From the NCBI GenBank assembly GCA_018660965.1, contig JABJJH010000652.1, positions 1 to 24,653 of the forward strand: 24,653 nucleotides of DNA, read 5' to 3'. Each line of letters starts with the position of its first letter. Positions within the stretch are counted from its first letter, which is position 1. Of the stretch, positions 15,840-23,391 are shown one piece after another. Position numbers and translations under genes: made by a program. This DNA comes from Rhodospirillaceae bacterium. Lineage in GTDB: Bacteria > Pseudomonadota > Alphaproteobacteria > UBA8366 > GCA-2717185. A model generated the notes under the pieces. It had not been told where the DNA came from, did no database searches, and worked only from the letters and a program-made list of their open reading frames with translations.

Positions 15840-16421
15840 TTATCGAATTTCGGTCCAGCTTTCGGAAAACGCCAGCGCGCAGGTGCTGAACGGGCGCCCG
15901 TCGCGTTCGCGCGGCCATGGGCGCCCGGCGGCGGCGGTTCCGTTGTGGGTCAAACGCGCGCCGTCGCACGGGATCAGAACGGTGCAGACGCCGTAGGGCC
16001 GTTCGCCCGCTGCCGCGCTGGGTTCGGTGTGCACCAGCAACGGGTCCCCGGCGCCATGCCAAGTCAAGGCGATGTCCTCGTCATAGGCGCTCACCAATTC
16101 AGTCCAGTAATCGCGCGTGTCGCCGTCCCGGTCGAATTCGGCGTCCGTGACGGGGATCGATAAATCCGCCAGTTCCGGGTTCAACATGCCCTGAACGGTG
16201 GATTGCAGCCAGCGCGCCATGGCGATGTTATCGGCGTAAATGCGCCAGTCGCCGCCGGTTAGCTCGCTTTTCAGATACAGCACATGGCCGGGCCCGGCGG
16301 GGCTGAACAGGATGCGCCAGAAGCTGGCCACGGTTGTTTCCGGCGCGCCGTCGGTGGCGCTCAGGCGGATGAAGGGGTTTTCGCCGGTCAGAACGACGCG
16401 GTTGGGATCGGTGGCGCTCAT
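15840..16421 (-). CDS. protein of unknown function, coupled to a VOC gene
   Basis: A 193-residue soluble protein that I do not recognise. There is no signal peptide or membrane segment. It has many Trp/Tyr residues (SFWRILF 33-39, GDWRIYADN 57-65, DYWTELV) and an acidic stretch DAEFDRDGDTRDYW. The C-terminal half contains GVCTVLIPCDGARLTHNG, which may be a beta-sheet core. Its ATG overlaps the stop of the upstream VOC gene by four bases (ATGA), and AGGAG lies seven bases upstream, so the two are translationally coupled. A PCuAC gene follows. The coupling suggests a shared substrate with the VOC protein, but no function can be named. Confidence 0.75.
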   Translation of the reverse strand: MSATDPNRVVLTGENPFIRLSATDGAPETTVASFWRILFSPAGPGHVLYLKSELTGGDWRIYADNIAMARWLQSTVQGMLNPELADLSIPVTDAEFDRDGDTRDYWTELVSAYDEDIALTWHGAGDPLLVHTEPSAAAGERPYGVCTVLIPCDGARLTHNGTAAAGRPWPRERDGRPFSTCALAFSESWTEIR

Positions 16422-17047
16422 AATGTGTCTCCTGAATTGATTTGATTTCGCAGAAGCGACGGGTCGGCCAGGGTGACGTCCTGACCGGGTGGTGGGTTGC
16501 GCACCGCATCCTCCAGCGTCGCCGCGGCGCGCCAGTCTTCCGGCGGGCGGGATTTATCATGCGGTTCGATCTGGTCCATGCACCAGCAAATTTCGACCAT
16601 GTGGCCGTCGGGGTCGTTGAATTCGACGGCGATTTGCTGTCCGGCGCGGCGGCGTCCTTCGAAGCTGAGTGCGACGCCGTGTTTTTCCAGATGGTCGCGG
16701 GCGCGGAACACCTCGTCGAGGGTATCGACTTCATAGGCGACATGGTGCAACTCGGCGCCGGCGGCCGGTCCGCTCGCGCCGCCGATAATCGCGATGCCGT
16801 GATGGTCCGGGTTATAGCGCAGGAACACCATGCGGTTGGGCATCATCGAATCCGGGTAGGCGTCCGACACCCGAAAGCCGAGGATTTGCGTGTAGAATTC
16901 GACGGATCGTTCGATGTCCGCCACTTTCATGACCACATGGCTGATCTTGCCAATGGTGAAGGGCAGGTCGTCCGGCGGCGTCACCGCGCGCAACGCCGCG
17001 ATGTCGTCGCGCTCCAAACCGTCCGTATCAACAAGTCCCCGCGTCAT
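16418..17047 (-). CDS. VOC family protein (glyoxalase/extradiol-dioxygenase-like)
   Basis: A 209-residue protein. The core VOC module spans about residues 33-157: KISHVVMKVADIERSVEFY (34-52), ELHHVAYEV (99-107) and FNDPDGHMVEICW (143-155). The likely metal ligands are His37, one of His101/His102 and Glu152, the standard VOC positions. Such proteins include extradiol dioxygenases, glyoxalases and fosfomycin-type enzymes; DHHGIAIIG and LHHVAYEV point to the catechol-dioxygenase-like group. The C-terminal tail (about 160-209) is Pro/Arg-rich and extra to the module. GGGGGA sits just before the ATG. It is the first gene of a minus-strand trio with the unknown protein and PCuAC, divergent from the cyclase gene. 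Confidence 0.85.
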   Translation of the reverse strand: MTRGLVDTDGLERDDIAALRAVTPPDDLPFTIGKISHVVMKVADIERSVEFYTQILGFRVSDAYPDSMMPNRMVFLRYNPDHHGIAIIGGASGPAAGAELHHVAYEVDTLDEVFRARDHLEKHGVALSFEGRRRAGQQIAVEFNDPDGHMVEICWCMDQIEPHDKSRPPEDWRAAATLEDAVRNPPPGQDVTLADPSLLRNQINSGDTL

Positions 17048-17146
17048 GGCGTCCCCCGCGCTCGTTTGTCATTTGGGAGAAGAATGCGGTAACTCGGGCC
17101 TATAGTCGAGTCGGGATGCGTCCACAAAAGGGCGCGGCGGCGATTC

Positions 17147-17178
17147 TTGACACTGTTCAGGTATGAAAGCAGTGTTGA
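17147..17178. promoter_or_regulatory. inverted repeat between the VOC and cyclase genes
   Basis: TTGACACTG (17147-17155) pairs with CAGTGTTGA (17170-17178) across 14 bases: six central Watson-Crick pairs and two wobbles. The TTGACA of the left arm also matches a perfect -35 element for the plus strand, but no matching -10 is visible at the right distance. Candidate operator or promoter overlap for the cyclase gene. Confidence 0.35.
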
Positions 17179-17250
17179 TTGTCTCACGCCCTGAAAATCA
17201 ATTTAACAAAATAATCTAGCAAAGCGGCGCCGCGATCCGGCAATAGGCGA

Positions 17251-18558
17251 ATGGATAAACCAAAACACAACGCCACTGCGCCCCTTCTTGATGACGTGGA
17301 GCAACTGACTAAAGCGCTCGACGACGCGCGCAAACAATTCGCCGATGTCGTGATGTCCGTTCAGGAAGGCTTTATCGTTTATGATCGCGAACAACGCGTC
17401 ATCATGTGCAATGACACCTATCGACAATTCTACGTCGATGCGGTCGGTCAGGAAATCGCCGATCAAATCAAGCCCGGCGCCTATCAACTGGATTTCCTGA
17501 CGGCGGCTTTCGAAGCGGGCATGTTCCCGAATATCAAGGGGCCCACAGAAGAATTCGTTGATCGGCGCCGCAACCGCCAAAAAGATCTCCGGCGCGCCGT
17601 GGAAATATACTTTTCAAACGGCGTCTGGGTTCAAGTTAACGAACGACCGACCCATGATGACGGGTTTGTTGCGGTCTACACGGATATCACCGAATTGAAG
17701 CGGCGGGAGTCGGAGCTCGCTGGAAAAACCAATGCGCTTGAGCAATTGTCGAACCAGCTTGCAAAGTATCTTTCGCCGCAAGTTTACGAGTCTATTTTTA
17801 GTGGCAAGCAGGAGGTCAAGGTCGCCAGCAGCCGGAAGAAACTAACCGTTTTTTTTTCGGATATTGCGAACTTTACGGAAACGGCCGACAAGCTTGAATC
17901 CGAGGAACTGACCCAACTCCTAAATCAGTATCTCACGGAGATGTCGCAAATCGCGTTGGCGCATGGAGCGACGATCGACAAATACATCGGAGACGCCATC
18001 ATGATATTCTTTGGCGACCCGGAATCCGCTGGCGTTAAGGGGGATGCGCTGGCCTGTGTCCGGATGGCCATCGCCATGCGAGACAAGATGAGCGAGCTTC
18101 AAAGAGTTTGGCGGGCATCCGGCATCGAAAATCCGCTGCGCTGTCGGATGGGTATTCACACGGATTATTGCACGGTTGGAAATTTCGGCAGCAATGATCG
18201 GATGGACTATACGATCATTGGCAGTGGTGTGAATTTGGCGTCCCGACTTGAAGCCAGCGCCACGCCGGGGGAAATATTCATCTCCTACGAAACCCACGCG
18301 CATGTCAAAGACCAGATCAACTGTAAGGAACATGGTCAACTTGACGTGAGGGGTTTGGCCTATCCTGTCGCCACGTACCGTGTGATCGATTTGCATGAAA
18401 ACATGAAGCCCGGCGAGCAACCGATACACGCCGAGCTACCGCATTTTCAACTCGATGTCGCCGTTGCTTCGATGTCGACCGACGAGAAAAATGAAGCCGC
18501 CGCTTTATTGGCGGATGCATTAAACCGATTGCAGGATAGCGGCGGGACATCGGAATAA
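17251..18558 (+). CDS. PAS domain-containing class III (IIIb-like) adenylate cyclase
   Basis: A 435-residue protein without membrane segments. It has a short N-terminal helix (about 13-33), a PAS domain (about 30-147: MSVQEGFIVYDREQRVIMCN then WVQVNERPT and VYTDITELKRRE), a coiled linker (148-175) and a cyclase catalytic domain (about 190-385). Metal ligands: Asp204 (FFSDIANFT) and Asp248 (YIGDAIMIFF). Base selection: Lys244 and Thr321 (RMDYTIIG), the class IIIb Lys/Thr pair. The transition-state residues Asn328 and Arg332 (GVNLASRLE) are present, so it is predicted active. It makes cAMP under control of a PAS-sensed signal; class IIIb enzymes are often bicarbonate-responsive (family knowledge). 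A tail of about 50 residues is extra. The start ATG at 17251 is preceded by a weak AGG. A hairpin follows the stop codon. Confidence 0.92.
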   Translation: MDKPKHNATAPLLDDVEQLTKALDDARKQFADVVMSVQEGFIVYDREQRVIMCNDTYRQFYVDAVGQEIADQIKPGAYQLDFLTAAFEAGMFPNIKGPTEEFVDRRRNRQKDLRRAVEIYFSNGVWVQVNERPTHDDGFVAVYTDITELKRRESELAGKTNALEQLSNQLAKYLSPQVYESIFSGKQEVKVASSRKKLTVFFSDIANFTETADKLESEELTQLLNQYLTEMSQIALAHGATIDKYIGDAIMIFFGDPESAGVKGDALACVRMAIAMRDKMSELQRVWRASGIENPLRCRMGIHTDYCTVGNFGSNDRMDYTIIGSGVNLASRLEASATPGEIFISYETHAHVKDQINCKEHGQLDVRGLAYPVATYRVIDLHENMKPGEQPIHAELPHFQLDVAVASMSTDEKNEAAALLADALNRLQDSGGTSE

Positions 18559-18572
18559 AGAAACAATCTCCA

Positions 18573-18609
18573 GCCGATAAGGCTCCGCATCCCCTTATGG
18601 CTTGATTTT
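18573..18609 (+). terminator. probable intrinsic terminator of the cyclase gene
   Basis: GCC(G)ATAAGG (18573-18582) pairs with CCTTATGGC (18593-18601), a nine-base-pair stem with one bulged G and a loop of about ten bases. It is followed by TTGATTTT. It starts 14 bases after the stop codon, which is a normal position. Confidence 0.55.
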
Positions 18610-18744
18610 CACCAGCAGCATGACAGGAATGGTCGCGAAGGCGACGGCGGCGTAGAGCGCGAACGAGTTTGTGTAGCCCACCATCAACGCCTGCCGGTTT
18701 ACTTCCGAACCCAATGATGGTGGCTTCGTCGCGCTGATTCCGGG
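18595..18744 (-). pseudogene. C-terminal remnant of a DHA2 (EmrB-like) MFS transporter gene
   Basis: On the minus strand, 49 codons remain in frame before TAA at 18595-18597; a TAG lies in frame at 18745-18747 just upstream. The translated end SLGSEVNRQALMVGYTNSF then FALYAAVAFATIPVMLLV matches the last transmembrane helix and preceding loop of DHA2-family multidrug transporters (pattern of an RQA-x-M-x-GY loop before the final helix). The rest of the gene is absent: the neighbouring SnoaL-like gene begins at once. It has no start codon or ribosome site of its own, so it is a degraded fragment rather than a small protein. Confidence 0.75.
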
Positions 18745-18781
18745 CTAGCTCGCGATGTCCCGATTTGGCGTCCTCGGAGCC

Positions 18782-19177
18782 CTAGGTCAAGTTTCTGGGA
18801 ATCTGCGACGAATGATGGTGCAGGATGGGGCTTTCCTTTCCCAGGTTGATCACAAACGTGAACCGGGAGGGAAAGGTCAGCATGTCGTCGTCCACGCTGA
18901 ATTTGAAGTCATAGATGCCGCTGACCACGTAGGTCTGCTCTCCGGTCTGCAAGCAGTTGAGGGTCGTTTCATGCAACGTTACAAGCAGGTGCTCTCTCGA
19001 GGACAGCAGGGTGAAATAGCCTCTCAACGCTTCTTCGGTCTTGATGGTGTGGGGCGAAAAAGTCGGCATCAGGACCGCGCTGCCGTGATAGAGCGCGATT
19101 ACATCGTCGAGCCGACCCTGATTAACGTAGTTGGCCCAAAATGCGGGAAAATCAGGCGCTTCAACGATGGGTGTCAT
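18782..19177 (-). CDS. SnoaL/NTF2-like fold protein (DUF4440-type)
   Basis: A 131-residue single-domain protein of the NTF2/SnoaL fold. Visible signatures: NYVNQGRLDDVIALYHGSAVLMPTFSP (16-42), IKTEEALRGYF (45-55) and the closing strand ESPILHHHSSQIP (about 115-127). The HHHSS ending is typical of the group near calcium/calmodulin-kinase II association-domain-like proteins. Its enzyme or binding role is unknown. Soluble, no signal peptide. AAGGAA lies nine bases before the ATG. It is followed on the same strand by the DHA2 transporter remnant and preceded by a 133-base spacer after the WD40 gene. Confidence 0.8.
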   Translation of the reverse strand: MTPIVEAPDFPAFWANYVNQGRLDDVIALYHGSAVLMPTFSPHTIKTEEALRGYFTLLSSREHLLVTLHETTLNCLQTGEQTYVVSGIYDFKFSVDDDMLTFPSRFTFVINLGKESPILHHHSSQIPRNLT

Positions 19178-19251
19178 GTGGATGATTTCCTTGTTTCATT
19201 TTTTCCCATCCATATAGCAAAGAACAAGCGTCCGCTAGTGTCCTGATCGTG

Positions 19252-19271
19252 AAATTCGCATCATCGAATTT
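19252..19271. other. small inverted repeat in the spacer downstream of the WD40 gene
   Basis: AAATTCG (19252-19258) pairs with CGAATTT (19265-19271) across CATCAT. It lies about 40 bases downstream of the WD40 stop and 75 bases upstream of the SnoaL-like start (minus strand). It has no clear T run, so it could be a weak terminator, an operator or a relic of an element end. Confidence 0.3.
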
Positions 19272-19310
19272 TGCGTGATTGAGCGCCTTAACTTATTGAA
19301 TTTAATGTGA

Positions 19311-21242
19311 TTAATAACCGCCTGCGTCCGGCAGAATGATGTATTTGTACAACTGATCGCGGGTCAATTTTCGCGGCATTGTCGCCTTGAGTGTAGCGGC
19401 GAGGGTTTCAAGCGTGTTGAACACGGCGTACACGCGTCCGGTTCCATCACTCGCCATGACCACGATGCGCTGTCCGTCGGGGCTGAACGCGGCGGTTTTG
19501 GCCGGGCCCGGCAGGGTAGCGATGTCGGCGCCGGTTGTCGCGTCGGTCAGTCGGGCGCGACCATCGTTTGAAACCGATACCGTGAACACGCCGTTATCGG
19601 TCCTGGACCACAGGGCGTGGTGGGTCGCCTTTTGCGCGGCCCGTTCGGCGGGATCAATCGCCCAGATGCGCGCGCCGCCATCGCCCGACGCGGTGGCGGC
19701 GTTGTGGCCATCGGGGCTGATGGACAGGGACCATATTTCGCCCTGGTGGCCCGCCAGGACGCCCATGGCGGCGCCGTCGCGGGCGGCCCACCGCCGCGCG
19801 GTCCTGTCCGAGGACGCGGTGAGCAGGGTTTCGCCATCGGGGTTGAACACGGCGGCGTTCACCCAACTTTCGTGACCGCGCAATACCGCGACCAGCGACC
19901 CGTCGGCGCCGTTCCACAGGCGCGCGGTTTTGTCCCGCGAGGTTGTCGCCAGCCGGGCGCCGTCGGGACTGAACGCGACGGCGTCGACCCAACTGCGATG
20001 CCCCTTTAAGTCCGCGATTAAGGCGCCGCCTTTTTCATCAACGCGCCACAATCGCGCGGTATCGTCCGCCGAGGCGGTGGCCACCCGCTTGCCGTCGGGG
20101 CTGAAAATTGCATGCCGGACGAAGGACGTATGCCCCCGCAGGACGGCGAGTTCGCGGCCCGTGGCGGCGTCCCAGATGCGCGCCGTGGCGTCGTCGGACG
20201 CAGTGACGACGCGTTTGCTGTCGGGACTGAACGCGACCGAGCGGAGTTTGTCCCCATGGCCGCGCAGGACCGCCACCAGATCGTGAGATTCCAAATCCCA
20301 TATCCGCGCGGCGCCGTCATACGATCCCGTCGCCAGAAAACGACCGTTGGGCGCGATGGCGAGGGCGGCGACTTTATCGTCATGCCCCTTGAAAACCTCA
20401 ACTTCCGCACCCGTGTCGGCGTTCCAGAGACGCGCGGTTCCGTCGAAGGACGCGGTTGCCAGCCAGCGCCCATCCGGCGTGAACGCAGCGTCCCAGACTT
20501 CGTCGTCATGGCCGTCCATCTTCGCGATTTCGGCGCCGGTTCGGGGGTCCCACAATCGAATGTTTCCGTCCGACGACACCGTCGCCAGCCGCGCGCCGTC
20601 GGGGTTGTAGACGGCCTTTCGGACATAGCGGTAATGCCCTTTCAGGACGCCGATTTCCCGACGATTCAGATAGGCGGCGTACAGGGCCTTGAACAGCGTC
20701 GTCTTCGCGGCCTCGCCCACATCGCGCATATCGCTTAGCGCCTCCAGGGCGAGCAAGGCGCCGCTGACCGCGTCATGGCGGCGTGTATGCTCGATGGACT
20801 GCGCCGACAGACGCAGGACTCGCGCGCGGCGGCGTTCCGTCTTTTCCGCCGGGGTCAAAATTCGTTTGGGCGGTGGTTCCGCATAGACCAGCGGTGGCGG
20901 CGGCTCGGGATCGAACGGTTTGACGAGGCCGGGAATGGTTACGGCGCGCTTCTGTTTTGCCGCCGGTTTCGCAAGCGGTGATTGGGCGAGGGAGGGATGA
21001 TCGATGACCCGTTTGTCCAAACGCTGTTTGCCGGTGGGTGTTTCGGCTATCGGCGCCGGGTCGTTGTCCGCTGGTATGGACGCGGTGTCGGACCCTTTAG
21101 AGGATTCTGGGGCGGTGTCGTCGCGCCGGTCCGCCTTGACCCACGCGAACACGAGGATCGCGGCCACGAGCGCCACCCCGACCATGATTTCCAACCGGGC
21201 GCGTTTGGCCAATCCCCGACCGGGTTGGACGTCAGGCGGCAT
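19311..21242 (-). CDS. membrane-anchored WD40 repeat protein
   Basis: A 643-residue protein. A short basic start is followed by one transmembrane helix (about residues 18-36), giving a large domain in the periplasm or cytoplasm depending on orientation. Residues about 40-135 are Pro/Ala/Lys-rich and disordered. A helical segment (about 137-195, LRLSAQSIEHTRRHD then SGALLALEALSD) resembles the helical linker before WD40 domains in bacterial STAND/caspase-like proteins. WD40 blades run from 202: eight clear GH-to-W/D units (GHYRYV, GHDDEV, GHDDKV, GHGDKL, GHTSFV, GHRSWV, GHESWV, GHQGEI), each ending in a RxW-type strand, then two degenerate units. A seven-bladed propeller plus extra blades, or two propellers, is expected. 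Probably a protein-protein scaffold; partner unknown. AAGG is seven bases before the ATG. Confidence 0.85.
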   Translation of the reverse strand: MPPDVQPGRGLAKRARLEIMVGVALVAAILVFAWVKADRRDDTAPESSKGSDTASIPADNDPAPIAETPTGKQRLDKRVIDHPSLAQSPLAKPAAKQKRAVTIPGLVKPFDPEPPPPLVYAEPPPKRILTPAEKTERRRARVLRLSAQSIEHTRRHDAVSGALLALEALSDMRDVGEAAKTTLFKALYAAYLNRREIGVLKGHYRYVRKAVYNPDGARLATVSSDGNIRLWDPRTGAEIAKMDGHDDEVWDAAFTPDGRWLATASFDGTARLWNADTGAEVEVFKGHDDKVAALAIAPNGRFLATGSYDGAARIWDLESHDLVAVLRGHGDKLRSVAFSPDSKRVVTASDDATARIWDAATGRELAVLRGHTSFVRHAIFSPDGKRVATASADDTARLWRVDEKGGALIADLKGHRSWVDAVAFSPDGARLATTSRDKTARLWNGADGSLVAVLRGHESWVNAAVFNPDGETLLTASSDRTARRWAARDGAAMGVLAGHQGEIWSLSISPDGHNAATASGDGGARIWAIDPAERAAQKATHHALWSRTDNGVFTVSVSNDGRARLTDATTGADIATLPGPAKTAAFSPDGQRIVVMASDGTGRVYAVFNTLETLAATLKATMPRKLTRDQLYKYIILPDAGGY

Positions 21243-21270
21243 GGTTCGGCCTTGACATCTGGGCGTAAGT

Positions 21271-21285
21271 ATAATATCCTATTAT
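21271..21285. promoter_or_regulatory. AT-rich palindrome upstream of the WD40 gene
   Basis: ATAATA-TCC-TATTAT is a perfect 15-nt dyad, 29 bases upstream of the WD40 start. The AT-rich core could hold a -10 element on the minus strand (TATTAT or TATACT), but no convincing -35 is seen. Promoter or operator candidate. Confidence 0.3.
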
Positions 21286-21369
21286 CGGCTATAATCCCTT
21301 TAACAAAGCAAGGCCGGAATGCGAACAAATGCTAACTGAAGCTAACCCATGCATACCGAAAAGGGGGGC

Positions 21370-22482
21370 TCAGAACGTCACCACGCTGCGAATCGACTTG
21401 CCTTCATGCATCAGGTCGAAGCCTTCGTTGATGCGGTCCAGCGGCATGGTGTGCGTGATCAGATCGTCGATGTTGACCTTGCCGTCCATGTACCAGTCGA
21501 CGATTTTCGGCACATCGGTGCGGCCTCTGGCGCCGCCGAACGCGGTGCCTTTCCATACCCGGCCGGTGACCAGTTGAAACGGACGGGTGGCGATTTCCGC
21601 GCCGGCGGGCGCGACGCCGATGATGACCGACACGCCCCATCCCTTGTGCGCGCATTCCAGCGCCTGGCGCATGGTGGTCACGTTGCCGATGGCTTCGAAG
21701 GAATAATCGGCGCCGCCCTTGGTCAATTCGACCAGATGCCCGACGACATCGTCGCCGCCGATGTCGCTGGGGTTGACGAAATGGGTCATGCCGAATTTCT
21801 CGCCGAGCGCCTTCTTGGAGTCGTTCATGTCGACGCCGATGATCATGTTCGCGCCGACCATGCGCGCGCCCTGGATGACATTCAGCCCGATGCCGCCAAG
21901 TCCGAAGACGACGACGTTCGAACCGGGCTCCACCCTGGCGGTGTTCATCACCGCGCCCAGCCCCGTGGTGACGCCGCAGCCGATATAGCAAATTTTGTCG
22001 AACGGGGCGTCTTCGCGCACCTTGGCCAGGGCTATTTCCGGCACGACGGTGAAGTTGGCGAAGGTCGAGGTGCCCATATAGTGCAGGATCGGCGTCCCGT
22101 TGCTGGAAAACCGGCTGGTGCCGTCCGGCATCACGCCCTGGCCCTGGGTTTCGCGGATCGCCTGACACAAATTCGTTTTCGGGTTCAGGCAATATTCGCA
22201 AACCCGGCATTCCGGCGTGTACAGGGGAATGACGTGATCGCCCTTTTTCAAGGTCGTGACGCCCTTACCGACATCGACAACGACGCCCGCGCCCTCATGG
22301 CCCAAAATGGCGGGGAAGGCGCCTTCCGGGTCGTCCCCGGACAGGGTGAAGGCGTCGGTGTGGCAAATGCCGGTCGCTTTGATTTCGACCAGCACCTCGC
22401 CATCCCTCGGCCCGTCCAATTGCACGGTTTCGATTGTGAGCGGCGCGCCCGCTTGGCGGGCGACGGCGGCGCGAACGTCCAT
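21370..22482 (-). CDS. adhC: S-(hydroxymethyl)glutathione dehydrogenase / class III alcohol dehydrogenase
   Basis: A 370-residue zinc medium-chain dehydrogenase that oxidises S-(hydroxymethyl)glutathione, the formaldehyde-glutathione adduct, with NAD, and in the family also reduces S-nitrosoglutathione. Catalytic zinc ligands are Cys40, His62 and Cys169. The structural zinc has Cys92, Cys95, Cys98 and Cys106. GLGGIG (194-199) and Asp218 form the NAD site. PLYTPECRVCEYC and FGGARGR are class III signatures. Length is typical of the family. AAGGAGG lies seven bases before the ATG. The aldolase gene ends 27 bases upstream on the same strand, so the two are likely one operon. The symbol frmA is equally usable. 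Confidence 0.96.
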   Translation of the reverse strand: MDVRAAVARQAGAPLTIETVQLDGPRDGEVLVEIKATGICHTDAFTLSGDDPEGAFPAILGHEGAGVVVDVGKGVTTLKKGDHVIPLYTPECRVCEYCLNPKTNLCQAIRETQGQGVMPDGTSRFSSNGTPILHYMGTSTFANFTVVPEIALAKVREDAPFDKICYIGCGVTTGLGAVMNTARVEPGSNVVVFGLGGIGLNVIQGARMVGANMIIGVDMNDSKKALGEKFGMTHFVNPSDIGGDDVVGHLVELTKGGADYSFEAIGNVTTMRQALECAHKGWGVSVIIGVAPAGAEIATRPFQLVTGRVWKGTAFGGARGRTDVPKIVDWYMDGKVNIDDLITHTMPLDRINEGFDLMHEGKSIRSVVTF

Positions 22483-22509
22483 GACGATGCCTCCTTTATC
22501 GGCGTGTGG

Positions 22510-23283
22510 CTAGTTGCTTTTGGCGACGGCGCGGGCGGTCGTCAGGGCGTTGTTGGCCGCATCGACCATCAGCTTGCTCGCGGATTGGATGGTGCAGAAC
22601 TTGAAGCCCATCTTGACCATTTCGCCGGCCATTTCCGCACTGCCGCAATGCACGCCGGGAATCAGATCGTTCTTCAACGCGGTGTCGAGAATGCGCTTGA
22701 AGGCTTCCAGCACTTCCGGCTCGTCCGGGTAATAGGCCGGGGAGTAGCCAAGGCTGATCGACAGATCGTTCGGGCCGATGTAAATGCCGTCCAGACCCGG
22801 CGTGGACAAAATGTCGTCGAGATTATCCATCGCCTGACGGGTTTCAATCATGGCGAAGGCCAGAACGGTGTCGTTGGCGTGCTGGAAATAATCCGGGCCG
22901 CCATAGGTCATGCCGCGCACGGGGCCCCAACTGCGGTAGCCCACGGGTGCGTAACGGCACGCGCCGACGAATTTTTCGCAATCCTCGCGCGTGTTCACCA
23001 TGGGGCAGATGACGCCGTATGCGCCCGCGTCCAGCGCCCGCATGATCCAGGCCGGGTCCAGCCAGGGCACGCGCATCAAGGTCGGGGCGTCTTTTTGCGA
23101 CGCCGCCTGCAGCATGGTCAACGCCGAACGCCAATCGATCAGGCTGTGCTGCATGTCGACGGTGATCGAGTCCCAGTCGCAATACGCCATGGCTTCCGCC
23201 GCCAGCGAACTGTCCATGGAAAGCCAGCAATTCATGGCGGCGCCGCCGTTTTCCCAAAGGGTTTTCAGTTTGTTTTCGCGCAT
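22510..23283 (-). CDS. HpcH/HpaI aldolase family protein
   Basis: A 257-residue class II pyruvate-type aldolase. DMQHS (43-47) with His46, RVPWLDP (71-77) with Arg71, AMIET with Glu147 and IGPNDLS with Asp173 correspond to the catalytic His/Arg and metal Glu/Asp of HpcH. GAYGVICPMVNT (87-98) is the family strand. Substrates in the family are 4-hydroxy-2-oxo acids, split to pyruvate plus an aldehyde; the real substrate here is not known. An in-frame start at 23388 would add 35 poorly conserved residues; GGAG six bases before the ATG at 23283 and the family N-terminus support the shorter form. It precedes the formaldehyde dehydrogenase gene by 27 bases, so aldehydes released by cleavage might be handled next (inference). 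Confidence 0.9.
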   Translation of the reverse strand: MRENKLKTLWENGGAAMNCWLSMDSSLAAEAMAYCDWDSITVDMQHSLIDWRSALTMLQAASQKDAPTLMRVPWLDPAWIMRALDAGAYGVICPMVNTREDCEKFVGACRYAPVGYRSWGPVRGMTYGGPDYFQHANDTVLAFAMIETRQAMDNLDDILSTPGLDGIYIGPNDLSISLGYSPAYYPDEPEVLEAFKRILDTALKNDLIPGVHCGSAEMAGEMVKMGFKFCTIQSASKLMVDAANNALTTARAVAKSN

Positions 23284-23391
23284 GGTCTTCTCCCCGTCGC
23301 ACTGTTGATTAGAGTTGCCGCCAGAGTGGCCCGTCCGCGTCGCCCAATCAAGGGTTGGCTCATGGGTTGGTTGCGGATGAATCGCCAAGGA

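Noticed and set aside
15802..16062. N-terminal extension of the copper chaperone frame
   Set aside because: The added residues are Arg-rich, overlap the upstream gene and would bury the signal peptide. AAGGA lies directly before the ATG at 15801.
19600..20620. Tandem DNA repeat
   Set aside because: The periodic similarity (about 125 bases) is explained by WD40 blades of about 42 residues in the coded protein.
21252..21286. Plus-strand promoter TTGACA with TATCCT 17 bases further
   Set aside because: No gene follows on the plus strand in this region, and TATCCT is a poor -10; chance is the simpler explanation.
21404..22210. 268-codon frame inside the formaldehyde dehydrogenase gene
   Set aside because: It is the same strand in a different phase, Arg-rich and without motifs. 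The 370-residue frame carries all zinc ligands.
23284..23388. 35-residue N-terminal extension of the aldolase
   Set aside because: Not part of the family, and a GGAG ribosome site supports the start at 23283.
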